DNA from: PRO6 sp035565775
Lineage (GTDB): Bacteria; Pseudomonadota; Alphaproteobacteria; Rhizobiales; Xanthobacteraceae
NCBI GenBank assembly: GCA_035565775.1
Contig: DATMRW010000025.1
Coordinates: 62,001-126,000, forward strand
Reading direction: 5' to 3'
Length of the DNA: 64,000 nucleotides
Numbering within the stretch: position 1 is the first letter of the stretch; each line of letters opens with the position of its first letter. Shown here piece by piece: positions 44,756 to 53,311 of the stretch. Below the pieces are notes generated by a model. That model was not told the origin of the DNA and ran no database searches. It saw nothing but the letters and a program-made list of their open reading frames with translations. The translations under genes were made by a program, and so were the position numbers.

Positions 44756-44783
44756 TTCGCAATATACAATGAAATATAGCGAT
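44756..44783. promoter_or_regulatory. Putative Mo-box (ModE-binding site) upstream of the mop operon
   Basis: The site reads TTCGCAATATA, then CAATGA, then AATATAGCGAT. It matches 17 of 20 fixed positions of the published ModE consensus with the exact six-base spacer. It lies 123 bases upstream of the mop start, in an AT-rich patch. The neighbouring GGDEF gene ends at 44880, so the site most likely serves mop. Confidence 0.8.
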
Positions 44784-44879
44784 GGCGCAAGTTGCCGCTC
44801 CGGTCGAGGGCGACAGGCGGCGGGATCCGTCGAGAGGCTCAACGGGCCGCTTGGCGCGGCGCCGAGCTTCAGCGCAGCG

Positions 44880-46085
44880 CTATCGGTTTCTCGAGACGGT
44901 GGCGGGTTGAGCGGCCGCCAAGAACATTTCTGCCTCGGCCGTGGGAGCGATGCGATTTCGGCCCTGTGCCTTGGCGGAATAGAGTTGCTCGTCAGCGCGC
45001 TCATAGAGGATGCGGAAATCGTCCCCAACGCGGTGCTCGGCAATGCCGAAACTCGCGGTGACGGGACGGGAAACCGGGATTTTGACATAGCCCGTATGCT
45101 CGAGCCGCGACCTGATCCGCTCGGCAAAACCGGCGGCGTCCGCCATGGCCGCGCCCGGCAGAAGAACGGCAAATTCTTCGCCGCCCAGCCGGCCGGCAAA
45201 GTCCGTAGGCCGCATCTCGTCGCGCAGGATGGCGCCGAACGATTTGAGGACTTCGTCGCCGGCGCTATGTCCGAACGTATCGTTGATGGACTTGAACCGG
45301 TCGAAGTCGCACAGGATCAGCGTGAGGGAGGATTGCGCCTGCGGCGTGAGCAGGGGCTGGAGGCGTTCGCTGAAACCGCGACGGTTCAACAACCCGGTCA
45401 GCGGATCGACATCGCGCTCGCCGCGCAGGTCTTCCAACACATCGGACACCGCCGCGGCGAGGATGGCAAAGGCGAGCGCCGAGCCGAGCACTGCGAGCGA
45501 AAGCTGCAGCACATGCCAGAACGTCGACATGCTGAATGCCTTCACGCTCGAGGGCGGATTGACGTCGATGGTCAAAATCGTCCGCGGAAAGAAGTGCAGG
45601 GCGAAAATCAGCAGGATCCAGAACAGGATGCGGTCGATGAAACGGGAATCCGGCGGCGGGATCAGGCGGAGCGCTGCCACCAGGAGGATTGCACCATAGC
45701 CGAAGTTCTGGATGTAGACGCGGGCGAGCAGCATGGGCTGGATATAGGCGAAATACCACAGCGCCCCCGTTCCGGCGAGCAGAATGGCGAGATCCGCCGC
45801 GAGGCCGAACCGCTTTCCCGAGCGGCGCAATAATCCCTCGACAGCGGCGAGAACGGCGGACGTGTGCAGAAACCCAGAGAGGATGGCGTTCGTCTTGACC
45901 TCGGCGGGGATAAACAAAATCTGAACGGTGCTGCCGAGCGTGAACAGGATGCAGGCGATCGCGTGCAGAAGAAGATAGGGACGCTTCTTTTCCAGCAGCC
46001 ACGCGCAGAAGAAGACGATGGCGAAGACCGCAAGAATTCCCGGCCCGATCATCGCCATCGTTGTGTAGGGAGCTATTCCGTTCAT
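44880..46085 (-). CDS. Membrane-anchored GGDEF diguanylate cyclase with I-site
   Basis: The 401-residue protein has about six hydrophobic helices in residues 1–215 and a C-terminal GGDEF domain (from DPLTGLLNRRGF). The active site GGEEF is at 301–305. The inhibitory RxxD motif (RPTD, 292–295) is intact, so feedback control by cyclic di-GMP is expected, unlike its apparent paralogue at 1337–2536. The membrane part is not a named sensor. It lies upstream of mop on the same strand, with a 246-base gap that contains the Mo-box, so it is probably a separate unit. Confidence 0.9.
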   Translation of the reverse strand: MNGIAPYTTMAMIGPGILAVFAIVFFCAWLLEKKRPYLLLHAIACILFTLGSTVQILFIPAEVKTNAILSGFLHTSAVLAAVEGLLRRSGKRFGLAADLAILLAGTGALWYFAYIQPMLLARVYIQNFGYGAILLVAALRLIPPPDSRFIDRILFWILLIFALHFFPRTILTIDVNPPSSVKAFSMSTFWHVLQLSLAVLGSALAFAILAAAVSDVLEDLRGERDVDPLTGLLNRRGFSERLQPLLTPQAQSSLTLILCDFDRFKSINDTFGHSAGDEVLKSFGAILRDEMRPTDFAGRLGGEEFAVLLPGAAMADAAGFAERIRSRLEHTGYVKIPVSRPVTASFGIAEHRVGDDFRILYERADEQLYSAKAQGRNRIAPTAEAEMFLAAAQPATVSRNR

Positions 46086-46459
46086 CCTGAACTCTGCCTG
46101 TCACATCTCGCAGCGATGTGGCATTCGCCCCAGATTCGCGCATTCGGAATGTCAGATGCCAGACGGCGGGAAAATTAATACTGACCACAATCACTAAAAT
46201 TGCAGCAGCTTGTGCGGATTGGCAGGCAGGACGGTTCGGTGAATGCCGCAAGTGGGGGCGGGCTGAGGCCGATGAATTGGCCGGCAGGGCGCGGGCCTTC
46301 ATGATTGTGCGGCCCACAAGCCGCGCAGGACAGGCTAATTCTTGCAGCGGCTGCAGCGGCGGCAGCGCCGCAAAGCGCGCCCGATAAGACGACGAGGAGC
46401 GCATCCGTCGCCGCGCAAGGCGGCATTTCGGACGCGCTCCCTGTTGATAATCGCTGGTT
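46086..46459. other. Intergenic region with a complex hairpin after tctA
   Basis: These 374 bases lie between the GGDEF start and the tctA stop. At 46396–46440 an outer 12-bp inverted repeat (GGAGCGCATCCG with CGGACGCGCTCC, one mismatch) encloses an inner CGCC/GGCG stem. It begins about 20 bases past tctA on the minus strand and probably ends the tct transcript. The rest should contain the GGDEF promoter. No gene was seen. Confidence 0.55.
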
Positions 46460-47968
46460 TCAGTCCTCCTCGACGAAGACTTCTTCGCGCTTTTTGCGGA
46501 CCGAGGGCAGGAGCACGATGACGAGGACGACCACGGTAAAGATCAGGAGCCCGGCGCTGATCGGCCGGTTGAGGAAGGTCATCGGGTCGCCGCGGGACAG
46601 GATCATCGCACGCCGCAGGTTCTCATCGATCATCGGGCCGAGCACGAAGCCGAGCAGCAGGGGCGCGGGCTCGCAGCGCAGCTTCACCAGCACGTAGCCG
46701 AGGAGGCCGAAGGCGGCGACGGCGAACAGGTCGAAGACGTTGGAATTGACGCTGTAAACGCCGATGGCGCAGAACGACATGATGATCGGGAACAGGACGA
46801 AATAGGGCACCGTCAGCAGTTTCACCCACAGCCCGATCAGCGGCAGGTTGAGGATGACCAGCATCACGTTGCCGATCCACATTGAGGCGATGATGCCCCA
46901 GAACAACGCCGGTTGCTCGGTCGCGACATTCGGGCCGGGTACGATGCCCTGAATGATCATCGCGCCGATCATGAGCGCCATCACGGGGTTGGCCGGGATG
47001 CCGAGCGTCAGCAGCGGAATGAACGAGGTCTGCGCTGCGGCGTTGTTGGCCGATTCCGGCCCGGCGACGCCTGCGATCGCGCCTTTGCCGAACTCCTCGG
47101 GCGTTCTCGAGACGCGCTTCTCGACCGTATAGGAGGCGAATGACGCAAGGATCGCGCCGCCACCGGGAAGGACGCCGAGAACGGAGCCGAGGACCGTGCC
47201 GCGCACGATCGGCGCGGACATGCGTTTCCAGTCGTCCCATGTCGGAAACAGGTTGGTGATGGTCTTGACCAGCGCGACGCGCGAATGCTCGTTCTCGAGA
47301 TTGCGCAGAATCTCCGCGACGCCGAAAATGCCGACTGCGACCGCGACGAAGTTCAGCCCGTCTGCGTATTCGGCGAGGCCGAGCGTAAATCGCGGACTGC
47401 CGGTAATGACGTCGGAGCCGACCATGCCGAACAGGAGGCCGAGAACGACCATCGCCAGCGCCTTGACGATGGAGCCGGAGGCGAGGGCAATCGACAGCAC
47501 GAGGCCGAGCACCATCAGCGAAAAATATTCGGCCGCGCCGAATTCCAGCGCCACTGCGGTGAGCGGCAGCGCCAGAACCGCGACGACGACGGTGGAGACG
47601 GTGCCGGCGAAGAACGAACCGATCGCCGCAATTGCCAGCGCGGCCCCGGCGCGTCCCTTGCGGGCCAGCTGATAGCCATCGATGGCGGTGACGGCGGACG
47701 AGGACTCGCCCGGCATGTTGATCAGGATGGCGGTGGTCGAGCCGCCATACTGCGCGCCGTAATAGATGCCGGCGAGCATGATCAGCGACGTGACCGGATC
47801 GCCGAGCTGGAACGTGATCGGCAGCAGCATCGCGATGGTGGCGGTCGCGCCGATGCCGGGGAGCACGCCGACCAGCGTGCCGAGCAGGACGCCGATCAGG
47901 CAGAAGCCGAGGTTGGTGAGAGTCGATGCGACGGAAAAGCCGAGGGCGAGATTGGAGAAAAGGTCCAT
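46460..47968 (-). CDS. tctA: Tripartite tricarboxylate transporter large permease, TctA family
   Basis: The start is set at MDLFSNLALGFSVA (ATG 47968), giving 502 residues with about 11–12 helices. The TctA signatures GVLVGVLPGIGATATIAMLLPITF-like (near residue 25) and YGGSTTAILINMPGESSS (near 80) are present. It is the main channel of a secondary transporter for citrate, other carboxylates or aromatic acids, driven by an ion gradient. It follows tctB with a 7-base gap. The substrate cannot be told. Confidence 0.93.
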   Translation of the reverse strand: MDLFSNLALGFSVASTLTNLGFCLIGVLLGTLVGVLPGIGATATIAMLLPITFQLGDPVTSLIMLAGIYYGAQYGGSTTAILINMPGESSSAVTAIDGYQLARKGRAGAALAIAAIGSFFAGTVSTVVVAVLALPLTAVALEFGAAEYFSLMVLGLVLSIALASGSIVKALAMVVLGLLFGMVGSDVITGSPRFTLGLAEYADGLNFVAVAVGIFGVAEILRNLENEHSRVALVKTITNLFPTWDDWKRMSAPIVRGTVLGSVLGVLPGGGAILASFASYTVEKRVSRTPEEFGKGAIAGVAGPESANNAAAQTSFIPLLTLGIPANPVMALMIGAMIIQGIVPGPNVATEQPALFWGIIASMWIGNVMLVILNLPLIGLWVKLLTVPYFVLFPIIMSFCAIGVYSVNSNVFDLFAVAAFGLLGYVLVKLRCEPAPLLLGFVLGPMIDENLRRAMILSRGDPMTFLNRPISAGLLIFTVVVLVIVLLPSVRKKREEVFVEED

Positions 47969-47975
47969 GGTCGCC

Positions 47976-48437
47976 TCACTGTCCCAGCCAGGGACCAAAG
48001 AGCAGGAACGGCAGGCCCAGCCCCTTGACGAAGACATAGGTGGAGAACACCGTCACCGCGGCTGACACGATCAGCGCATGGAACGCACGCATCTTCGCCG
48101 AGGCAAACGATGCGATCAGCGCCGAAAGAAAGATCGCGGGAACAAAGCCGAGGCCGCGCACGGTAAGACCGAAAACGATCGGGGAGGGAAGAATGAACAG
48201 CATTCCGCGCCAGGCGACCTCGCCGATGCCTTCGCCCTCGAAACGCAGCCCCAGCGTGCCGATGACGAGGCCGAGAATGATCAAGATGGCTGAGAGGATA
48301 AGGGGCAGGTAGCCGGGGCCCATCCGTAGTGCGCTGCCGATCTCGAGGTCCAGCGACTGAGCTCCAAAAAATAGTCCGAAGGCGATAAAAATTGCTCCGC
48401 AAAGCAGGTTTGCAGGGTCTGCGATAGTTTTCTTCAT
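47976..48437 (-). CDS. tctB: Tripartite tricarboxylate transporter small permease, TctB family
   Basis: The 153-residue protein has four hydrophobic helices and the TctB-like LRMGPGYLPLILSAILIILGL after the first helix. It is the small membrane subunit that works with TctA. The sequence is variable across the family, so the call rests on this motif, size and its place between tctC and tctA. Confidence 0.9.
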   Translation of the reverse strand: MKKTIADPANLLCGAIFIAFGLFFGAQSLDLEIGSALRMGPGYLPLILSAILIILGLVIGTLGLRFEGEGIGEVAWRGMLFILPSPIVFGLTVRGLGFVPAIFLSALIASFASAKMRAFHALIVSAAVTVFSTYVFVKGLGLPFLLFGPWLGQ

Positions 48438-48483
48438 AGTCTCATCCGATGTCGGCGGCAGCCGAAGCGCGGGGATAGAATGA

Positions 48484-48507
48484 GTGGGGCACCCGAAGGT
48501 GCCCCAC
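48484..48507. other. Perfect hairpin between tctC and tctB
   Basis: GTGGGGCACC (48484–48493) pairs perfectly with GGTGCCCCAC (48498–48507) around a CGAA tetraloop. No T-run follows in the minus direction, so it more likely protects or processes the mRNA than ends it, which would favour high tctC expression. Confidence 0.7.
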
Positions 48508-48516
48508 GATCAGCCG

Positions 48517-49494
48517 TTAGTCGGCATATTGGCCGGCGGAATCGATGATCGGCTTCCAGCGTGCGATTTCGCTTTCAAGCTTGGCCTTGAGAGCGGCCGG
48601 CGTTGCGTCGGCCTCCGGGGAGGGGGTGGTACCCAGTTCGGCGAAGCGCGAGATGACGTTCGGCGTCTTCAGCGCGAGTTGCAGGGACTTCGACAGGCGA
48701 TCGGTGATGGCGGCGGAGGTGCCCTTAGGTGCATAAACACCGTGCCAGATGCCGAACTGCATGCCCTTGATGCCGGATTCTCCGGCGGTTGGCAGGTTCG
48801 GCAGCACGTCGAGGCGCTTCTCCGTGGTCACGGCATAGCCCTTGATGGTGCCGGCCTGGATCTGCTTGGTGGTGTTGGTGGTCTGGTCGCACATGAAGTC
48901 GACCTGCCCGCCGAGAAGGTCGGTCATGGCCGGGCCGGTGCCCTTGTAGGGCACGGTCACGAACCGCGTATTGATCGCGCTCATGAACAGCATGCCGCAC
49001 AGATGTGAGGCCGCGCCGATGCCGGCATTGGCATAGGTCAACTTATCCTTGTTGGCCTTGGCATACTCCACCAGACCCTTGAAGTCGGCCGGCGGCAGAT
49101 CCTTGCGGGCGACGATGGTCATCGGAACCTCGGTGACGAGGCCGACATATTCAAAGCTCTTCAAGGTATCATAAGGCAGCTTGCGATAGAGCGTTGCCGC
49201 GGTGGACATGCCGATGTGATGCAACAGCAGGGTGTAGCCGTCCGGCGCAGCGTTCGCGACGCGCCGGGCACCAAGGGTTCCGCCAGCGCCGCCAACGTTT
49301 TCGACGATGACCTGTTGGCCGAGATCCTTGGACATCGCCTCCGCTACGAGGCGGGTCACGGTATCGGTCGGGCCGCCAGCAGCGAAGGGCACGACCATCG
49401 TAATGGTGCGGTCCGGATAATTTTGCGCCGCGGCGCCAAAGGTTGAGGCAGCCAAAAGAAGCGCGGCGGTCGCCGCTTTGAAAAGACGAGCCAT
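48517..49494 (-). CDS. tctC: Tripartite tricarboxylate transporter binding protein, TctC/Bug family
   Basis: From ATG 49494, preceded by GGAGAG, the product has 325 residues; TTG 49497 is one codon upstream. A signal peptide ends at about GAAAQ. The mature protein begins NYPDRTITMVVPFAAGGPTD, the hallmark of Bug receptors. It captures a carboxylate in the periplasm for TctAB. Bug proteins are often numerous and specific, but the ligand is not readable from sequence. It is first in the tctC–tctB–tctA order. Confidence 0.93.
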   Translation of the reverse strand: MARLFKAATAALLLAASTFGAAAQNYPDRTITMVVPFAAGGPTDTVTRLVAEAMSKDLGQQVIVENVGGAGGTLGARRVANAAPDGYTLLLHHIGMSTAATLYRKLPYDTLKSFEYVGLVTEVPMTIVARKDLPPADFKGLVEYAKANKDKLTYANAGIGAASHLCGMLFMSAINTRFVTVPYKGTGPAMTDLLGGQVDFMCDQTTNTTKQIQAGTIKGYAVTTEKRLDVLPNLPTAGESGIKGMQFGIWHGVYAPKGTSAAITDRLSKSLQLALKTPNVISRFAELGTTPSPEADATPAALKAKLESEIARWKPIIDSAGQYAD

Positions 49495-49959
49495 CAAAAA
49501 TCTCTCCGATTGAGACGTTTCCCCTCCGGCGATTGCGGGTGCCCCCTATCGCCGGCCTCGCCGCAGTTTTTCTTATGTGCGGAAGTCACAGCCTAATTCG
49601 AGATTGGCCCAACGGCAAACTCGATGTTCGGTGGCGGTGACATGAAACCGCTCGGAGGCGCTGTACTCTGCCGGCGCTATCGATTCCGGCGCTATCGGCC
49701 AGCTCTTGCGGATTTTTCGGTCGGTCTCAACGGACTTCATTTGACAGAAGAACACGCGCTTGCAGAAACAGCGCGGGCCTTTGGCAGGCTCCGGGAGATT
49801 TTGTTCGGGCCAGGGACGAGGTTCGTTTTCCTCTGATTTTTTTCTTCCGGTTCGGCCGATATCGCGGATTGCGCCGCGAAGCGACAGGAGCATGCAACTG
49901 GGGGCAGGTGTAGAGACACGGCTGCGGGGCGATTTTTCGAATCGCCCCGCCCGGCTTGA
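49495..49959. other. Intergenic region with hairpin after the DUF1269 gene
   Basis: This stretch of 465 bases contains no convincing gene. At 49924–49950, GCGGGGCGATT pairs perfectly with AATCGCCCCGC around a 5-nt loop, 10 bases past the DUF1269 stop; it probably ends that transcript. The tctC promoter must lie near 49500–49600. Confidence 0.6.
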
Positions 49960-50529
49960 TCAGGAAGACGCCGCCGGGCTCGCCGCACCGGCCGCGCTTG
50001 CGCCCGCAGTCTCAGGTGAGGTCTGTGCTGCTCCTGCGAAACCGGGCGAGGCGGCGAGAGCATCGCGCAGGGCCTGTTCCTTGGTGTGGTCGAGCGAGGT
50101 TTTCAGCACCGTGCCGCCGGTGCCTTTGAGCGCATCGAGCACCTTGTCGGACGTCATCTTGCGGATCAGCACGAACATGGCGGCATTGCCGGGCTGCAGG
50201 TTGGCCGAGAGATCTTTCATGAATGCGTCATTGATGCCGAAATCGCTGAGAGCCCCGCCCAGCGCGCCGGAGGCTGCGCCCAATGAAGCGCCCAGAAGCG
50301 GCATGAGGAAGAGGGAGCCGATCAGGAGCCCCCAGAAGCCGCCGGACAAGGCGCCCACAGCCGTGGTGTTCATCATTTGGTTGAGCTTCACCTTGCCGCT
50401 ATCCTGCTTCACGGCGATCACGGCGTCGGAAAGTTCGATCAGATATTCCTGCTGCAAGTTGAACAGCTTTTTTCGCATTTCCTCTGCTTTTTCCTCGGTC
50501 GGGTAAACAATGACGACGAGATCAGACAT
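49960..50529 (-). CDS. DUF1269 family membrane protein
   Basis: The start at ATG 50529 (MSDLVVIVYPTEEKAEEM), with AGGAG nine bases before, gives 190 residues. An N-terminal ferredoxin-like domain is followed by two Gly-rich hydrophobic segments (around 55–90) and a conserved GINDAFMKDLSANLQPGNAAMFVLIRK. This pattern is that of DUF1269 proteins, found in stress-related contexts with unknown function. The C terminus is Ala/Ser-rich. It is divergent from the dnaK paralogue. Confidence 0.85.
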   Translation of the reverse strand: MSDLVVIVYPTEEKAEEMRKKLFNLQQEYLIELSDAVIAVKQDSGKVKLNQMMNTTAVGALSGGFWGLLIGSLFLMPLLGASLGAASGALGGALSDFGINDAFMKDLSANLQPGNAAMFVLIRKMTSDKVLDALKGTGGTVLKTSLDHTKEQALRDALAASPGFAGAAQTSPETAGASAAGAASPAASS

Positions 50530-50911
50530 CCGGATGCTCCTGGAAAAAGAAACGACAACCACGCCCTGCTGGAACATATTGGGAGGAGATTTGTTCCACT
50601 GGGAAATCTGCATGCGCAGGCGGTCGCGGTTGGCCATGCGTGCTGTGATCCGTGGTTATCTCCGATCGCAATCGGCGTTGCATCAATGGTTTGCCGGACA
50701 ATTTTCCGGTGCGATGTGCAAATGCGGTCTCACGCGAAGTTGTGTGGTCGCCGGCGATGGAGGGCGCTTTAGAACTTTTTGCGTTGCGAAGGGCAATGCC
50801 TCGTTTCAATCCGGGGATGTTGCATGCAGGTAAATTTAAAAATTTAGCATCTTTCGCCTTCCGCAACCTATGTCGATCGATCTGCGAAATCTCCTGAGAA
50901 GGAATTCACTC
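50530..50911. promoter_or_regulatory. Divergent regulatory region upstream of the second dnaK, with SD hairpin
   Basis: The 382-base region holds two notable elements. TAAATTT-AA-AAATTTA (50832–50847) is a perfect AT-only inverted repeat, striking in this GC-rich DNA. UCCU (50892–50895), a GAGA loop and AGGA (50900–50903) form a small hairpin that hides the dnaK ribosome-binding site, with an outer GAA/UUC stem. This could act as an RNA thermometer (inference). I could not assign a heat-shock sigma factor promoter with confidence. Confidence 0.5.
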
Positions 50912-52819
50912 ATGGGTAAAGTCATCGGTATCGACCTCGGCACGACGAACTCCTGCGTGGCGGTGATGGATGGAGCAGCCGCGCGCCTGATCGAGAACTC
51001 GGAAGGCATGCGAACCACGCCCTCGATCGTTGCCTTCACCAGCGACGGGGAACGCCTCATCGGCCAGCCCGCGAAGCGGCAGGCGGTGACCAATCCCGAA
51101 AACACGATCTTTGCGGTCAAGCGGCTGATCGGCCGCCGCTATGACGATCCCATGGTGGAGAAGGACAAGGGGTTGGTTCCCTACAAGATCATCAAGGCCG
51201 CAAACGGCGATGCGTGGGTCGAGGCTGGCGGCAAGAGCTACTCGCCGTCGCAGATCTCCGCCTTCATCCTCCAGAAGATGAAGGAAACCGCTGAGGCCAA
51301 TCTCGGCGAGAAGGTCAATCAGGCCGTGATCACCGTTCCCGCCTATTTCAACGACGCGCAGCGACAGGCCACTAAGGACGCGGGCAAGATCGCCGGGCTG
51401 GAAGTGCTGCGGATCATCAACGAGCCGACTGCGGCGGCGCTGGCCTATGGCCTCGACAAGCAGAAGCAAAGCAAGATCGCCGTCTACGACCTCGGCGGCG
51501 GCACGTTCGACCTGTCGATCCTCGATATCGGTGACGGCGTGTTCGAGGTCAAATCGACTAACGGCGACACCTTCCTTGGCGGCGAAGATTTTGACATGCG
51601 CCTCGTCAACTATCTCGCCGACGAGTTCCAGAAGGAGCAGGGCATCAATCTGCGCAACGACAATCTCGCGCGCCAGCGCCTTAAGGAAGCCGCGGAGAAG
51701 GCCAAGATCGAACTGTCCACGACGATGCAGACCGAGATCAATCTGCCCTTCATCACCGCGGATGCAACCGGGCCGAAACATCTCGCGATCAAGCTGACGC
51801 GGGCGAAGTTCGAAACGCTCGTGGACGACCTTGTGCAGCGAACGGTGCAGCCGTGCTTCAACGCGCTCAAGGATGCTGGCCTCACCGCCGCTGATATCAA
51901 CGAAGTGGTGCTGGTCGGCGGAATGACGCGCATGCCGAAGATTCAGGAGGTCGTGCGCAAGATTTTTGACAAGGAGCCGCACAAGGGTGTCAATCCCGAT
52001 GAGGTGGTCGCCATCGGCGCGGCGATTCAGGCCGGTGTGCTCCAAGGCGACGTTAAAGATGTGCTGCTGCTTGACGTGACGCCACTGTCGCTCGGCATCG
52101 AGACGCTTGGCGGTGTGTTCACGCGGCTGATCGACCGCAACACCACCGTTCCAACCAAGAAGAGCCAGATCTTTTCGACCGCGGAGGACAACCAGAACGC
52201 CGTCACCATCCGCGTCTTCCAGGGCGAGCGGGAAATGGCAGCGGACAACAAGGCGCTGGCCCAGTTCGATCTGGTTGGCATTGCGCCTGCGCCCCGCGGC
52301 GTGCCGCAAATCGAGGTCACCTTCGATATCGACGCCAATGGCATCGTCAACGTCTCGGCGAAGGACAAGGGGACCGGCAAGGAGCAGCGCGTTCAGATCC
52401 AGGCCTCCGGCGGATTGTCCGAAGGCGACATCGATCGAATGATAAAGGATGCGGAGGCGCATGCGGCCGAGGACAAGAAGCGCAAGGAGGTGGTCGAGGC
52501 CAAGAATCATGGCGAGGCGTTTCTGCACACGACCGAGCGCTCCGTTGCCGAGCATGGCGCCAAGCTCGGCGAGGCGGATCGCCGCGCGATCGAGAACGCG
52601 ATGGCGGATCTGCGCGAGGCGCTGAAGGGCGACGACGTGGCGGCAATCGCCGCCAAGACCAGCACGCTGCAACAGGCGTCCACCAAGATCGGCGAGGCGG
52701 TGTATTCGCAATCCCAGCAGGCCGGAGGCGCCGGTTCCGCATCGAGCAAGGACGATAATGTAGTCGACGCGGAATTCACCGAGGTCGATGACGACAAGGA
52801 CACGAAAAAGTCTGCCTGA
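50912..52819 (+). CDS. dnaK: Hsp70 chaperone DnaK, probable second copy
   Basis: The start is set at MGKVIGIDLGTTNSCVAVMDG (ATG 50912) after GAGAAGGA, giving 635 residues. The ATPase domain has the phosphate motifs GIDLGTTNS, VYDLGGGTFDLSILDIG and VVLVGGMTRMPKIQ. The substrate domain follows from about 390, and the C terminus ends DAEFTEVDDDKD, close to the canonical DnaK tail. No grpE or dnaJ is adjacent; the neighbours are Hsp20 and Lon genes. This indicates a stress-island copy, with the main dnaKJ probably elsewhere (inference). Confidence 0.93.
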   Translation: MGKVIGIDLGTTNSCVAVMDGAAARLIENSEGMRTTPSIVAFTSDGERLIGQPAKRQAVTNPENTIFAVKRLIGRRYDDPMVEKDKGLVPYKIIKAANGDAWVEAGGKSYSPSQISAFILQKMKETAEANLGEKVNQAVITVPAYFNDAQRQATKDAGKIAGLEVLRIINEPTAAALAYGLDKQKQSKIAVYDLGGGTFDLSILDIGDGVFEVKSTNGDTFLGGEDFDMRLVNYLADEFQKEQGINLRNDNLARQRLKEAAEKAKIELSTTMQTEINLPFITADATGPKHLAIKLTRAKFETLVDDLVQRTVQPCFNALKDAGLTAADINEVVLVGGMTRMPKIQEVVRKIFDKEPHKGVNPDEVVAIGAAIQAGVLQGDVKDVLLLDVTPLSLGIETLGGVFTRLIDRNTTVPTKKSQIFSTAEDNQNAVTIRVFQGEREMAADNKALAQFDLVGIAPAPRGVPQIEVTFDIDANGIVNVSAKDKGTGKEQRVQIQASGGLSEGDIDRMIKDAEAHAAEDKKRKEVVEAKNHGEAFLHTTERSVAEHGAKLGEADRRAIENAMADLREALKGDDVAAIAAKTSTLQQASTKIGEAVYSQSQQAGGAGSASSKDDNVVDAEFTEVDDDKDTKKSA

Positions 52820-52894
52820 GGTTGCCTGATGCGATCATTGCCAGCTTTTTTGCGCGGCTCGTGCGGCGCAAGGGAAAGGTGCGGGGCGTGAAGC

Positions 52895-53311
52895 ATGGAC
52901 AGAAGCTATCACGACTGGATGTGGCTCGAGGCTTGCGCCATGCTCGCGCAAGCCGAGCGGCTTCAAAGGCTGGCCTTCCGTCCGGCTCGTTCGCTTACAG
53001 CCGGTCCGGCCTGGGAGCCGCCGGTCGACATCCTTGAAACCGATAAGGAGGTTTTGGTTTTCGTCGGATTGCCCGGCGTCAATCCGGAGCAGATCGAGAC
53101 GCGCATCGAGGGCGACGATCTTTCCGTCTCGGGCACGCGCCTGTTGCCCGCGGCGCTGCGCACCGCCGCCATCCACCGGCTGGAATTGCCCCAGGGGCGA
53201 TTTGAGCGCCGGGTTCGAATTCCGGCGGGACGCTACAGCCGTATCCAGCGCACCATGGTGGATGGCTGTGTGCTGATCACTCTTGAAAAAGCGGGAGAGG
53301 GGCATGGATGA
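52895..53311 (+). CDS. Atypical small heat shock protein (Hsp20/alpha-crystallin family)
   Basis: The 138-residue protein has an N-terminal helix-rich stretch with several Trp, Met and Leu. An alpha-crystallin domain follows from about residue 42 (PPVDILETDKEVLVFVGLPGV, then IEGDDLSVSGTR) to GRYSRIQRTMVDGCVLITLEK. It lacks the C-terminal I-x-I tail used for oligomer assembly, so it may be a small or partner-dependent member. It lies between dnaK and lon, with its stop overlapping the lon start by 8 bases. Confidence 0.83.
   Translation: MDRSYHDWMWLEACAMLAQAERLQRLAFRPARSLTAGPAWEPPVDILETDKEVLVFVGLPGVNPEQIETRIEGDDLSVSGTRLLPAALRTAAIHRLELPQGRFERRVRIPAGRYSRIQRTMVDGCVLITLEKAGEGHG

Noticed and set aside
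49624..49836. Plus-strand 70-residue frame between tctC and the DUF1269 gene
   Set aside because: No ribosome-binding site, no recognisable pattern, and Arg-rich composition typical of chance frames.
50906..52711. 601-residue minus-strand open frame opposite dnaK
   Set aside because: Opposing frames to dnaK are a known artefact; no motif seen.
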